Source: Salisapilia sapeloensis
Taxonomy: Eukaryota; Oomycota; Peronosporomycetes; Peronosporales; Salisapiliaceae
Direction: 5' to 3'
Length of the DNA: 30,910 nt
Assembly: GCA_023334545.1 (NCBI GenBank)
Contig: JAADVB010000219.1
Coordinates: 1-30,910 of the forward strand
A model generated the notes under the pieces. The model was not told the origin of the DNA, searched no databases, and saw only the letters and a program-made list of their open reading frames with translations. Below, piece by piece: positions 1-11,466 of this stretch. Numbering within the stretch: the stretch's first letter is position 1; every line of letters starts with the position of its first letter. The position numbers were made by a program, and so were the translations under genes.

Positions 1-177
1 GAAGCTAGCTTCCAAACCAAAGTCAAAGCCTAGTCTGCTCCACACCAAAGGTGAATCATACGTGCATGAGTCATGCCTCATAAAGTTAAATCAAGTAGAC
101 CGAAGATGATGGTATGAGTTTCCATCTTCGAAAGCATTGTAATGAAAAGCATGACTTTTGTCGTAAGTACCGTTGAT
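1..177. repeat. Left copy of a 177-bp inverted repeat at the window ends
   Basis: Bases 1-177 match the reverse complement of 30734-30910 with only three mismatches, all between 142 and 147. The outermost 12 bases, GAAGCTAGCTTC, are themselves a perfect palindrome. The match stops abruptly after 177. No coding sequence lies inside. This could be a fold-back or MITE-like repeat cut at its centre, or the two ends of a contig that stopped at a palindrome. Target-site duplications cannot be checked because there is no flanking sequence. Confidence 0.9.
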
Positions 178-531
178 GCGCCATGCAAACATGCTAATCA
201 ATATGACGCTTAAAATCGATATAAATGCTATATATTTGTGTCAGATCACTGCGCAGTCTTGGTTGTGAAGCTGCCATCTCTCGCATGCTCAATCGATAGA
301 TCATGCTAGAAAGCTACATACTATTCTCCCTTTTTACAATGTAGACAAATGAAAATGAGAATCAATCAATCAATACGATTCACATCGTCAGTAGCTCTGT
401 CAAGTAGACCAGAGTAGCTGTGCGAGTCCACATTGCAGTGATTCTGCCAGAAAAAGACATCAACTAACTTTAGATGATGCCGTCATCAGGGCGTCATACT
501 CTGTCTCCTTGCATTTCACAAGTGACGTGTA
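178..531. other. Non-coding leader upstream of the acyltransferase gene
   Basis: About 350 bases between the terminal repeat and the first gene. It contains a short AATC microsatellite near 361-375 and no recognisable gene. It presumably holds the acyltransferase promoter, but I cannot assign a specific site. Confidence 0.5.
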
Positions 532-3023
532 ATGAGACAATCCCCTTTCTCCAACAAGCAATCCGTCCAACGAGTTTCTATGCTCCAGTCAGGAGCTCCT
601 CGACGTAATCAGAACGCTGCTCTTGAAGATCTCAACCGTCGAGTACATCCTCAGAAACGATTTCTCCCACCGATTGAGCAGAAGACCATGTACACCGTCA
701 AAGCAATCTTCCCCGTACAGCTCGTTATCGTCCTTTTACTCGGGGCTCTGCTGCTTATCAACAACGATGCTGCCGTGCACAGTGACACGAAGACTCCACC
801 CGTGTCAAAAAAGCCTGCCAAAGGACACGTCCGGCCGGTAGTTGTCATCCCTGGCTTTGCTTCCTCCCAGCTCCACTCGTGGAATCACGTGAGCTGTGTG
901 CATCCAGTCCAGAAGAACCTGTATCGCAATGTGGACGTTGGTGACCGTATGCATGTCATTCTTATACACAAACGCCCTCTCTGAATACTCAGATCATTTC
1001 GCTGCTACCTGACAGGTCTTTGGCTCGACGTGACACGTCTCTTTGCTCAAAATGAGTGCTGGATCCAGTGCATGTCACTCAACGCAGAGGACCAGTCGGA
1101 TATGAATTGCAAGCTTCGGTACGTTCATACAGATCTCCTTTAGATCGTGATGATGTTAAGCTTGTCCTTCATAGAGCTGCTGAAGGGCTAAGCGCAATTA
1201 GTGAATTGGACCCTGGTGTTGTGACAGGTCCTCTGTCGACGATATGGAGCAGGATGGGCCAGGACTTGATCGAAAACTTCCAGCTGGACCCAGGACAACT
1301 CATCGTTGCGTCCTACGACTGGCGTCTCCCCCCGTCCAAACTCCAAGAACGCGACAACTACTTCCTCAGTCTCAAGAAGAAGAGTATGCTCTCAAATTGT
1401 GACTCTAGTTGCGTATATAAACTTAATCCTTGTAAATAGTTGAATTCGCTGTGGACGTTCATGGAGAATCGACGGAAGGAGCCGTGGTGATCGCTCACTC
1501 TCTCGGTAATAACATCTTTCGCTACTTTCTAGAGTGGCTCAAGTCGGAGGTGGGTGTCAACCATTGGGAAGAGTGGATCAGCAAGTACATTTCTACGTAC
1601 TTTGCTCTCGGCTCTCCTCACCTCGGCAGTCCAGGCGCTCTAGAGCTCATCACTTCTGGTACTACCGAAGGTCTCCCAATATCCCCAAAAGACATGCGTC
1701 GCCTCGTCCTCTCTTTCGGTACACAAAAGCATAAGACAACTACAAGTAGCTCTTTGTTAACGCGCAAGTAGGCTCCATCCTCTCGTTCATGCCCATCGCG
1801 ACGTTGCCATACGATGATCAGGATTCGGAAGTACTCATCTCCATTGCCCACAAAGATAAATATGGAGAAAAGGTCGTCAAGAACTACACGACTCTGGACG
1901 TTGCTTCGGGAGACTTTTATCGGCAAATGGCTGACCAAGACCCTATCTTTTCCAACCTAGCGATCATCAGGAAAGTCTTCTACGACAACGATCCGGTCAT
2001 GGACTTTACCAAGCCATGGGAACGACCGCCCATCAAGCGCATCTATTCGGCCTACGGAGTCAACCTTCCGGTATGCTCCACATCACATACACACCACTCT
2101 ATTATCATTATCATCTACATGTCTAGACCAACTACCGATACAGCTACGAGGACGCTGTTCGAGAGTGGTACCAGTTGACTGTCCGAGTGGAGGAAGGACA
2201 GGACCACGTGTGCAGTAAGACGGGAGATGGCACAGCTCCGTACCATTCGCTCTCGTGGGCACATACGTGGCTTGGACGAGACGGATCGGATGTCAACGTC
2301 ACTGTCGTTCCACAGAGCGTCTACTTTTCGTCCGACCGGACGCAAAAGGCGTTAGCGAAGAGAGATGCGAGTGTGCATCACGCTGGCTACAAGCAAGTGA
2401 GTGAGCATGAAGGACGCCTGTGTCACGACACTGGCAAAGGATCCACGGGTTTCCTCGGCAGCTTCTTCCGTACGGATGACAACAAGAAGATCTCTTTCTT
2501 TGAACGGACGGAAGAGGTGAATGGGGAAGAGCAAGTCGTACGTATATCTTAAAAAGCTACTTGCGCATGTACGTCTGACGTTTGGCTTGTCTAGACGGCC
2601 GTGTGGGAGATGGATGGTATGAACCATCGTGAGATGCTGTCTCACCCGATCTTTCTTCGAGAGCTGAGGGCAGAGCTTCATCACTTGTTCTTTGACGAAG
2701 AAGGACGACCGACTTCAGACAAGGTGAGCCTCGTCGTGTACTCGTGTATGTCTATGTACTTATAATGTGCATTGAAGAGCAAGCGCCCGCCGGTCATGAA
2801 CAGCGACTGCTATTGGAATTACGGCGCAGCCAAGTGCGAATTTTCAGAGTATTGCGAGTACAGGTATGAGTTCGGAGATGTTGTGCTCGATCAATCATGT
2901 CGGGTGAAGCCGAATGAACAGCATACGTTCGTGTCTGTCGAGGAGAATAGTACGGATGCTCCGTTGGATTTGATGGATGATACATGCGACGCGGATTCGT
3001 CGACGTGTCCGGAGATGGTATGA
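532..3023 (+). CDS. Phospholipid:diacylglycerol acyltransferase (PDAT/LCAT family), 8 exons
   Basis: PDAT-type enzymes move an acyl chain from a phospholipid to diacylglycerol, making triacylglycerol at the ER. Exons by eye: 532-946, 1016-1118, 1175-1383, 1440-1718, 1772-2070, 2127-2537, 2595-2723 and 2778-3023. All seven introns are GT-AG and 53-69 nt long, and the joined frame encodes 696 residues, close to the roughly 660 of yeast PDAT. A single membrane segment lies at about residues 58-78, so the protein is probably a type II membrane protein with a lumenal catalytic domain. The nucleophile is Ser263 in the lipase-type AHSLG motif; Asp469 in GDGTAP and His583 in the MNHREM segment complete the likely triad. 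The family call is strong; PDAT rather than another LCAT relative is inferred from length and the N-terminal anchor. The start is the first ATG of the open frame; the ATG at 688 is an alternative that still precedes the anchor. Confidence 0.9.
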
Positions 3024-4102
3024 ACGTTCCTTCATAATGGAACGGGTGTAGGAGCTGCTTAAACTATGTAACTAGCCTATGCAAACTTAAATGCACTTTC
3101 GAGTATTCTTTTAAAAGAAATTTCTGTACGATAGCAACTCTTGTGTAGACAACAGTAGTCGTAGGGGTAGAAGATGAAAGGTCTCGATGCCAGAGGTGAT
3201 GCTCTTATTTCAGTTCATTCGTCGCCAAATATAATGCTTGCTGAAGGTTGGTGAAGGGATGTACTTGCTTTCATGCTGAGCATTTCCCTGCTAGCTCAAC
3301 ACAAATATATCATGTCCGAGTAGCTAGTTCCAGTTTATGGCTGTCAAGATGTGCGTCTTCTGTTTAACAAGTGGGTGTTGGTGCAAAGTTCAATATGTGA
3401 GAGCAAAAAGCATCAGGAGCTAGCCAACGAATACTGTCGATAGCTCAAATCATACTTTGAACATGCATCTGGAAACAAGATCAGTCATGGCCAAGATCCT
3501 TGGTGATATCGTTCAATATTAAAAGCACGGGCAACAAAAACTGCAGTACAAGGTGACAGCTTTTGTAATCTTAAGGCATTTGCACCTCTTCAAGCTTAAA
3601 AGATAGTAGAGTGCAAGTCTTTAAAGGTTTTTTTTAATCAAAATCTTCGTCCAAGTGACCAAGTTACTAGCGTCAAGTACAACTGAGTGAAAGTGGTTCC
3701 AGCTTAGATGCGAATGTAGATATAGCCACTGCGGAGCTCGAAATAGTTACCGCACATTCATTGTAATGTAGAATCCTTGGTAGCTTTCTCATGTGAGAAC
3801 TAATTCGATGGTCCAGCAGATATGAAAGTGCTCCGAATCAAAGCTTCTGTTCAGTACCCTGCATAAGACATCAGCTGGGTCCAAACCATTCCACGTGCTT
3901 ATCATCTATACTTCATTTCCATCCCGATCAAGTCAAGTGCTCCCAAGCAATGTACCCACCTCGGTACCAAGTACTATTAGAAGTATATTTTGCCAAATGC
4001 GTTCACATACTTTGACCTAAATATATCAATCTAGAAAAGCTTTTAGGTACAACATGCTAGTGATGTGGTACACTCGTCAGCTACAAACACGATAATCGGA
4101 GA
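3024..4102. other. Intergenic region between PDAT and subtilase genes
   Basis: About 1.08 kb with no credible open frame on either strand, AT-rich with a T-run near 3629-3635. It is expected to hold the 3' end of the upstream transcript and the promoter of the subtilase. I see no RNA gene or repeat in it. Confidence 0.5.
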
Positions 4103-6985
4103 ATGGGATGGCGCTCGAGTGGGAGTGCACCGCTCTTGTGTCTATTCCTGCTCTCCTTTCCATTCCAAGTTTCTATGGCAGCTACTATCGATCCAGTTGA
4201 CCTCTCTAGAGCTCAGTCAAGCTACTGTAATGACTTTTTTGAGCCATTCGCAGACGAATACATCGTACAGTTGCATGGGTATGCTTTGCAACAGGAGCAG
4301 GAGCAGTATGTGAGCTCGTTCTTGAGCTCAAACGTGCCGCACCATAGTCTCAGTGTCAGAAATCATATGCAGGAGGCTTCTATAGCCAATTTACCCACTG
4401 ACTTCGTTCTCGTACAGCTCTACTCGTGTGCTCGACGTCTATCTAACGGTGTCTTGGCTGGATACAATCAGTGTTATGCCTCCTTAGGTTCACTAGATCA
4501 ACTCCATGTTAATGAAACGGACGTTCGAATCAAACGCATCTATAAAAATCGCGCTCTTCATAGCAGTGAGCTCTTTGGATCCAGTACAAACGACGAATCG
4601 ACTCCTTTCTCGTCACCCAGTGGCAAGAAAATCAAATCGCTCATTGATGAGCTCGGCATTCGCCACTTACACGACCGTGGATATAAAGGCAAAGATGTTC
4701 GTGTTGGTGTCTTTGACACCGGAATCTCTTCCTCACAAATCCATCGTGTAAAAGAGCGAATCAATTGGACATTTGAGAAAACGAATGAAGATAAAGTGGG
4801 TCATGGAACATTTATAGCAAGTATCATCAACGGTGACGACCTAAAGTGTCCTGGAATTGCCCCGGATGCTGATCTCGTCGTCTTTCGCATGTTCACAAGC
4901 GACCAGCTGAGCTTTACGTCCTGGTTCTTAGACGCTTTTAACTACGCCATGTTTCGCAATATTCATGTCATCAATCTGAGCACAGGTGGTCCAGATTTTC
5001 ACGACCTTCCGTTCGTTGAAAAGGTGCAGGAACTAACGGCGCATGGTATCATTGTCGTCTCGGCAGTCGGGAACAGCGGGCCAAAGTACGGGACATTAAC
5101 GAATCCAGCAGACCAGAAGGAAGTTATTGGAGTCGGTGGCATCACAAGTGATGGAAATCAAGTAGCTGCTTTCTCTTCTCGAGGAATGACAATGTGGGAG
5201 GCTCCTTTCGGTATCGGTCGCGTAAAGCCAGACCTCGTTACGCTAGCTGCTGACGTTCCAGGTGCTAAAGTCACATCCGGGTGTACTTCGCTGACAGGAA
5301 CGAGCGTCTCTGCGCCTATCGTAAGCGCATCCATTGCACTCTTAGCATCCATCGTGCCAGAGCGTCATCGATGGGAGCTATTAAATCCAGCTACCATTAA
5401 GCAGATACTAGTGGAAAGCGCTGATCGTCTTCCATCCACCACTGACAAGGGCAACTTCCACGTTTATAACCACATCTTTGAACAGGGCAGCGGGACGCTC
5501 AACGTATCCAAAGCCAGTGCTATAGTCGAGTACATGGCCGAGTCATCTTCAACCATACTTAAACCAAGCGTCTTTCCATCATCCATCGACGCTACAGACT
5601 GCCCTTACATGTGGCCCTTGTGTTCGCAACCACTCTTCCTAGGCTCTTTGCCTCTGACTGTTAATTTAACGCTATTAAACCCTAGCTCTGCTTTCGCAGA
5701 AGTTACCGACACACCACGTTGGAAACCGAAAGCGAATGGAGATCTACTCGATGTTTCAATTGCGTATTTAGATGTCGTATGGCCGTATGTAGGTTCGATT
5801 GGTGTTTTCATCGAAGTCAATCAGCAGATCGCTACGAAAACTATCTCTTCTGGCTCCTTATTACTATCCATACGCAGTCCACACCAAGATACAGTCGATG
5901 AGATCGAAGTGCCGATTCGTGTGTCTATTGTCCCGACTCCCCCACGGTCAAAAAGGATCCTTTGGGACCAATTCCATAGTATCTCGTACCCGTCTGCTTA
6001 TGTCCCTCGAGATAGTCTAGAAGATGAGCAGGAACTACTAGACTCGGCCGGAGACCATTTGCATACAAACTACCATCAATTGTGGAACTACTTGACGGAC
6101 CTTGGCTACTTTCTCGATATACTCTCGTTCGAATTAACATGTACGGACGTGACGCAGTATGGAACGATTCTCATCGTGGACCCAGAAGAAGAGTTCTTTG
6201 TATCGGAAATCGAAGCTATGCGAGATGCTGTTCGATACGCCAATACTTCCCTCGTACTCTTTGCTGAGTGGTATGATGAAGAGCTGCAGCAGTCGATGAA
6301 GATCTTCGACACGAGTACTCTAAGCAGCTGGAGTCCCATCACCGGAGGAGCCAACATACCTGCTATCAATTCGCTGTTAAAAGATTTTCACATCGCCTTT
6401 GGGGAAGGTGTGGTTTCGAGTCAAGACGTTCACCTCCTCTCTCCTCCATTTGCAAACGGATCGCGTACGTCATACCCATACTTGTCTGGCAGCTTCCTCA
6501 CCAACATTCCAGTCGGTGGCTACGTCGGCTTCATTGAAGCTAACGCCAATAACGTTGTACGTTTAAATAGTTCCGACCTAGAGCTCAAGCGAGTGCCCAT
6601 CTTGGGACTTTATCAAGTGCCTGCCGCACGTGGAGGTCGTATTGCTGTCTTTGGGGATAGCGCTTGTCTAGATATAAGCATGAGAAGGATGCGAGACGAC
6701 CGGAATTGCTTCAGTATGTTGCGCCAGCTCCTCGAGTTTACTAGCGAAAATATCTTTCCGGAAGATATAAGTCAACTACATAAGCTAGACGTTGAGTATA
6801 CAATGCATGTACTTGATGAAAAGGCAATCCGTCCACAAGAGAGTGCTAGTGGTGTAAACAAGGACGAAAGACCTCGATCGGACTTTTGGAAATACTCGAA
6901 AGTCTTGGAAGGCACAAATGGCAGAAACCGTTCTACATTTTGCCATGTCTTTGATAAGAGAACTTGCCGAATTGAAGGTGACTAG
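4103..6985 (+). CDS. Site-1-protease-like subtilisin (S8 family, MBTPS1/SKI-1 type)
   Basis: Site-1 protease is a Golgi/ER subtilase that cleaves membrane-bound precursors; animal S1P processes SREBP and ATF6. This intronless frame encodes 960 residues with an N-terminal signal peptide (hydrophobic about 10-26) and a prodomain to about residue 160. The catalytic residues are all present: Asp205 (FDTG), His234 (GHGT), oxyanion Asn324 (AVGNSG) and Ser401 (GTSVSAP). Spacing follows human S1P, which uses Asp218, His249, Asn338 and Ser414. A long C-terminal region with several N-glycosylation sequons follows. I see no clear hydrophobic anchor at the C terminus, whereas animal S1P has one. An overlapping frame starting at 4065 is a shadow. 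It converges on the ABC transporter, with about 54 bases between the stops. The family is very likely; the exact substrate is unknown. Confidence 0.9.
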   Translation: MGWRSSGSAPLLCLFLLSFPFQVSMAATIDPVDLSRAQSSYCNDFFEPFADEYIVQLHGYALQQEQEQYVSSFLSSNVPHHSLSVRNHMQEASIANLPTDFVLVQLYSCARRLSNGVLAGYNQCYASLGSLDQLHVNETDVRIKRIYKNRALHSSELFGSSTNDESTPFSSPSGKKIKSLIDELGIRHLHDRGYKGKDVRVGVFDTGISSSQIHRVKERINWTFEKTNEDKVGHGTFIASIINGDDLKCPGIAPDADLVVFRMFTSDQLSFTSWFLDAFNYAMFRNIHVINLSTGGPDFHDLPFVEKVQELTAHGIIVVSAVGNSGPKYGTLTNPADQKEVIGVGGITSDGNQVAAFSSRGMTMWEAPFGIGRVKPDLVTLAADVPGAKVTSGCTSLTGTSVSAPIVSASIALLASIVPERHRWELLNPATIKQILVESADRLPSTTDKGNFHVYNHIFEQGSGTLNVSKASAIVEYMAESSSTILKPSVFPSSIDATDCPYMWPLCSQPLFLGSLPLTVNLTLLNPSSAFAEVTDTPRWKPKANGDLLDVSIAYLDVVWPYVGSIGVFIEVNQQIATKTISSGSLLLSIRSPHQDTVDEIEVPIRVSIVPTPPRSKRILWDQFHSISYPSAYVPRDSLEDEQELLDSAGDHLHTNYHQLWNYLTDLGYFLDILSFELTCTDVTQYGTILIVDPEEEFFVSEIEAMRDAVRYANTSLVLFAEWYDEELQQSMKIFDTSTLSSWSPITGGANIPAINSLLKDFHIAFGEGVVSSQDVHLLSPPFANGSRTSYPYLSGSFLTNIPVGGYVGFIEANANNVVRLNSSDLELKRVPILGLYQVPAARGGRIAVFGDSACLDISMRRMRDDRNCFSMLRQLLEFTSENIFPEDISQLHKLDVEYTMHVLDEKAIRPQESASGVNKDERPRSDFWKYSKVLEGTNGRNRSTFCHVFDKRTCRIEGD

Positions 6986-7039
6986 ATGTACTAAGCAAAA
7001 TATCTTCACGCATATGTTTGATTTGGTAATAAGGAATAT

Positions 7040-10000
7040 TTACTTTTTCTGGTGGTTGATGAATCGCATGACAACTAACGCAAGTACTCGGAAGACAGCA
7101 ATGCAAACGAGTTGGTAGAGCAGGTACTCGCCAAGTTTGTCACCATCGACATCAAAAATACTGTGGGTAAAGTCCTTCACAGTCGTCTGATCCACATTCG
7201 GGGCGTTCGTGATCACTTGGCAGCCCATCTGATCTCCGCCATCAGCAAATGTCTGTGTCTCACTATCCCACATCGGCTCATCCGGGCAGTTGCCAAAGAC
7301 GATAGCAGCAAGACTGGAAAGAGAGTACCTCAGCGGCGTGATATTGTACAACCAGACGTATCCACTCGGCATCTGGTTTCCGGGGGGTGAAAAGCCCATG
7401 AATAGGAAGAAGATAGTGTTCACCAGGATGCCGGCTAGGATCGCCAAGTGCTCGGACGGCATGAGGAAGGCGAAGAACTGTCCAAAGTAGATTTGCATCA
7501 GCATGGTGAGCGAGATGCTAATCCAGAAGAGCACACCACTGGCGAGTCCTTCAAAGCCAACAAGTGGGAAGAAGATGACGGTGAATAAAAGACCGCTCAC
7601 GAACGCGTAAGGGATTTCTGCCACTGTCGACCCGACGAAATACCATAGAACATTGTATGTTTGGCTGGTGCGCTCCCGATAAAAGGAGCTGCGTTCGTGC
7701 ATCACAACGGAAATGACACTGATGAAGGCGATAACGCCATGGAAGACACATGCGATCCAGAGCATGCCAAAGCCAGAGTTCATGCCCTGGTAGCTGTTGT
7801 ATGAGCTGTCGCCGTACATGAGTCCGAAGATGATTCCTAGCATCACAGCTAAGATCATTCTTGTTACGTTGTAGGACGTAGTTCGCCAGTAGAGCTTCAT
7901 GAACCGGTTGCACAGGACGACACATTGTGTCCACTGCGATGCAGATCGCTTGGACGCATACTGGAGCTGGGGGTACTGCTCCGACGGACGTGTGATGCCT
8001 GCTGAGTTCATCATCTGCTCCAGCTGCGTGCTGAGCTCACTGTTTTTAAAGTAACCAGCAAAGTCAACGCCTTTCTTCTGGACAGTGCCAGCGCCAGTGT
8101 TGTCAAGCACCCAGTCGGCAGGGTTCGTGCCGTGCGTGAATGTTGGCATGTCCGGAATCGATTCAAAGTAGTTCACGAGCGTGCTAAAGTCATCTTCGAG
8201 ATGGCCAAAGTAGACCATGTGACCACCACGTTGCAGTAACAGCATGCTGTTGAAGAGTCGGACGATCTCGGTGCTGGGTTGGTGGATGGTGCAGATGACA
8301 GTCAACCTCCTCTCGGTGCTGATAGTACGTACGCCTTCCATGATCATTTTGGCAGATCTCGAGTCGAGTCCGCTCGTCGGTTCATCGAGGAACAAGACGC
8401 TCGGTTGGGCAGCCAGTTCGACTCCGATCGTCAAACGCTTCAGCTTTTCCATCGAACTTCCTCGAATCATCATGTCCGCACACTCGGTCAGCTCCAGAAG
8501 ATTGAGCGTATCCTCCACGACCTCTTTCTTCTTGGCAATGGAAACGGAGCTCGATTGCCTCATCATAGCACTGAACAAAAGAGCCTCTCTAAAGGTCGAA
8601 GTGTCCGAGTGCAAGTCCATTTGCTCGCAGTACCCAGTGCACCGCCGGATCTCGAGAGGTGACGCTTCATATCCGTTCAGGAGCACACGACCTTGTGATG
8701 TACCGCCAGACTTGCGTGCAGATATGACATCAAGCAATGTCGTTTTCCCCGCACCACTACTACCCATGAGTGCCGTCATGGTGCCTGGCAAAGCGTATCC
8801 ACTGACACCTTGAAGTAGCTGGATCTTCTCCTTCTTGTTGCGTGGGTTCGGGACGCTGTACCAGATATCTTCAAAAGCAAGGGTTACCGGTTGAGGAGAG
8901 GCTTCGCTCCTGATATTCAACGCGAGCATCTCGTGCTTTGATCGCGACGTCATCATGTCGACCTGCTGCTTCTTCTCCTCTTGCTTGTCAAAGACGACAT
9001 ACACATCATCATCTTCTTCCTTTGGCTTCTTCACGGCTGGAGCAGATCGAGTTTCCTCGAACCTGCAGAATTCGAGGAAAGCCCACGTCACTGCAGTGAC
9101 AAGCAGGATCATGCCAGCAAGTACGAGCAACCCCACTGCAATCCAGTACTTTTCACTCTGGACGTCGTACAATGACAAATAGTACTCGCCCATGTTCATA
9201 CCATGCAGCTGGCAGTAGTCATTTGTACTTGCAGGAGGGTAGACACACACGTCAAAGTCCGACGATCGGTACTGACTCACGGACATGCCACGGAACGCCC
9301 ATGAGATCGGGCTCATCCAGTAGAGCCACACGAGGTAGACTGGCAGCTTTTCTTTCGTGACGATGAAACCAGCAAAGTTGATGCACAGCATGATGATAAA
9401 GATAGCGAGAGGCGTCCCGACGTTCTTGTTGGGCGCCAAGGCCGCCACCATCATGTAGGTAGAGGTAAAGGTCAGATTCGTCAGGAACAGATAGAGCAAG
9501 AAGACAATGTACTCATGCGCTCGAGAGACAAAGCCTCCCATCCAGTACATCATGGAACCAAAGGTCAGTGCTTCGATGAGACTCAGTGGGATCTGGACAA
9601 GCAAATTCGCTACGACGTACGTGGACGAACGGAAGAAGTTGGCTGCTCGTTGCTTGTAGAACACCTCTCGACGCTCGACGAACGTCGGTGTCTGCGTCGC
9701 CTGAGCCAATGCGACGAACAGCACTGCACTAAAGATGGAGCCAAGGACCATCTGAGCGTTCATCGGATCAACCTGGTAGAAGAGACTCGAGTTTCGAAGA
9801 CCGAGGAGGATGATCATGAGCACCCTTCCTCCGAGGAACGCCTTACTTCGGAGCAAGATGACCATCTCTCGATGGCTTAGAGTAATTAGATTCTCAAAGA
9901 AGTTCTGATGGAACTCTGGCATGTGATCCAAGTGCTCCGTCATGGTGCTTTGAAGGTTGGCAGCGTGCGGTACCTCTAGTGCCTGTACGGTTGCGAGGTG

Positions 10001-11218
10001 AATGTTGGAACGTCGGAATGCCGTGGCGAAACCATGTGCAGTCTGAGGGCACTCGCCTGTCATCGAAGTACTTTCGTACTTGTTTTGGTTGCTGCTACAG
10101 AGGTCGAGCAAAAAGTCTGGCGTCGGCTTGTTGGAAGGTACTTGGAAGCCCAGGTTTGTAAAGTACGTTCGTACTTGGTCTCGAGGTCCGTGATACAGCA
10201 TCTCTCCGTCGCTTAGTAAGAGGACGTTGTCGAACAGGTCAAAGACTTCAGGAGATGGTTGCAAGAGAGAGATGACAATTGTCTTGCGCAGCTTCTTAGC
10301 GATACTCTGCTGCGTCTTCACGATATCAAAGGTCGAAGCGCTGTCGAGTCCGGTGCTGATCTCATCCATGAAGGCCATGTACTTGAGTCCGAACTCCATC
10401 TCACCCGTCGTCACACGCTTCTTCTCTCCACCAGACACACCACGTACCATGGCGTCACCGATGAAGGTGTCTTGGCAGTTCTGAAGACCGAGCTGTTGGA
10501 TAACGATCTCCGGATAATGCTTAAACATGGCCTTGGTGGCTTCCATCGCTTCTTTATTTTCCTCTTCGCTGCCATTGCATAGCAGTTCGCTAGCTCTTCT
10601 CGCCAGTTCGCCACCAGAGAACTTGTGAGCAAAGTCCAGTGTCTCGCGTACGGTCAATATGGGATGATGTTGGTTCTCATTCGCAACGTAAGAGGAGAAC
10701 TGAGGAATCTTCTTCTTTAAACTGTCGATCGTTTCGCCATTGTATCGAATGTCACCATCCACAGAAATACTTTTGGATTGGTCGAGTCTTCCAGATAAAG
10801 CCTTCATAAGTGTCGTTTTGCCGGAACCAGGCTGACCCAAGACAAGCGTGAGGGTACCAGGAGCAAAGACACCGGAGATGTTGTTCAAGATGGTCTTTTC
10901 GACAACAGGTTTCTTGCAATGGAAACCTGACAACAAGCTGTTTTTCATTGTCGAACAGAGGCTCGGTAACTGCTGGTTACCAGAGTCGTTCGATACGACG
11001 GTAGCTTGGGTGACTGCAGTAAGGTTTGCAAACCGGACTTCGATCTCCGGTATGCCTCGTCCTAGCGCTCGTTCAATATGCTGACCGAGGTGCGAGTGGA
11101 GAGCCTCTGAGCCTTGCGCCATCATTGTGTCTGCATTTTCATACGTCGGCGTATCTTTTGAGCTCTCACTAGTATCGGTCGACTGCAGACTTGTAGTAAC
11201 CTCTTCAGTCGTTGCCAT
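7040..11218 (-). CDS. Full-size PDR-type ABCG transporter
   Basis: A plasma-membrane ATP-driven exporter of the pleiotropic drug resistance type, expected to efflux xenobiotics, lipids or host antimicrobials; the substrate is not predictable. Single exon, 1392 residues, normal for a full-size ABCG protein. Order is NBD-TMD-NBD-TMD. NBD1 has Walker A GQPGSGKTT at 128-136, signature VSGGEKKR near 260, and an ISTGLDSAS segment in the D-loop region. The first membrane block (about 450-710) includes the large extracellular loop with cysteines. NBD2 has Walker A GSSGAGKTT near 820, a degenerate signature around LKRLTIG near 925, and Walker B LDEPTSGLD. A second membrane block fills the C terminus. 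Unequal NBD signatures are usual for PDR proteins. It is divergent from the RNA methyltransferase gene, with 248 bases between start codons. Confidence 0.97.
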   Translation of the reverse strand: MATTEEVTTSLQSTDTSESSKDTPTYENADTMMAQGSEALHSHLGQHIERALGRGIPEIEVRFANLTAVTQATVVSNDSGNQQLPSLCSTMKNSLLSGFHCKKPVVEKTILNNISGVFAPGTLTLVLGQPGSGKTTLMKALSGRLDQSKSISVDGDIRYNGETIDSLKKKIPQFSSYVANENQHHPILTVRETLDFAHKFSGGELARRASELLCNGSEEENKEAMEATKAMFKHYPEIVIQQLGLQNCQDTFIGDAMVRGVSGGEKKRVTTGEMEFGLKYMAFMDEISTGLDSASTFDIVKTQQSIAKKLRKTIVISLLQPSPEVFDLFDNVLLLSDGEMLYHGPRDQVRTYFTNLGFQVPSNKPTPDFLLDLCSSNQNKYESTSMTGECPQTAHGFATAFRRSNIHLATVQALEVPHAANLQSTMTEHLDHMPEFHQNFFENLITLSHREMVILLRSKAFLGGRVLMIILLGLRNSSLFYQVDPMNAQMVLGSIFSAVLFVALAQATQTPTFVERREVFYKQRAANFFRSSTYVVANLLVQIPLSLIEALTFGSMMYWMGGFVSRAHEYIVFLLYLFLTNLTFTSTYMMVAALAPNKNVGTPLAIFIIMLCINFAGFIVTKEKLPVYLVWLYWMSPISWAFRGMSVSQYRSSDFDVCVYPPASTNDYCQLHGMNMGEYYLSLYDVQSEKYWIAVGLLVLAGMILLVTAVTWAFLEFCRFEETRSAPAVKKPKEEDDDVYVVFDKQEEKKQQVDMMTSRSKHEMLALNIRSEASPQPVTLAFEDIWYSVPNPRNKKEKIQLLQGVSGYALPGTMTALMGSSGAGKTTLLDVISARKSGGTSQGRVLLNGYEASPLEIRRCTGYCEQMDLHSDTSTFREALLFSAMMRQSSSVSIAKKKEVVEDTLNLLELTECADMMIRGSSMEKLKRLTIGVELAAQPSVLFLDEPTSGLDSRSAKMIMEGVRTISTERRLTVICTIHQPSTEIVRLFNSMLLLQRGGHMVYFGHLEDDFSTLVNYFESIPDMPTFTHGTNPADWVLDNTGAGTVQKKGVDFAGYFKNSELSTQLEQMMNSAGITRPSEQYPQLQYASKRSASQWTQCVVLCNRFMKLYWRTTSYNVTRMILAVMLGIIFGLMYGDSSYNSYQGMNSGFGMLWIACVFHGVIAFISVISVVMHERSSFYRERTSQTYNVLWYFVGSTVAEIPYAFVSGLLFTVIFFPLVGFEGLASGVLFWISISLTMLMQIYFGQFFAFLMPSEHLAILAGILVNTIFFLFMGFSPPGNQMPSGYVWLYNITPLRYSLSSLAAIVFGNCPDEPMWDSETQTFADGGDQMGCQVITNAPNVDQTTVKDFTHSIFDVDGDKLGEYLLYQLVCIAVFRVLALVVMRFINHQKK

Positions 11219-11466
11219 GGTGAAGCAGTTCTTGCTTTGGCAAGGTAAATTGACAAGTGTGATGGATTAAATATCTTCTTGTCAAGAATCATGAAAGGTT
11301 CGGACTTGGTGTCACAGTTTCCTACCGCCAGGAGGTACTCACCCAGGTGGCCACGTGGGTTCAAGGTTACGAGAGCGGCATAGAAATATCCAAATTCACA
11401 TCCGATTTGTAATCAGAATCGAGACTTGGGCCTTGTAACCAGCCAATTGAGTATCCTGGAATCGAC

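Noticed and set aside
361-375. AATC repeat as a CRISPR or telomere-like array
   Set aside because: Only a few units of a simple microsatellite, with no spacers.
8244-8813. 189-codon plus-strand frame within the ABC transporter
   Set aside because: It is antisense to the conserved second nucleotide-binding domain and has no motif of its own; a shadow frame caused by codon bias.
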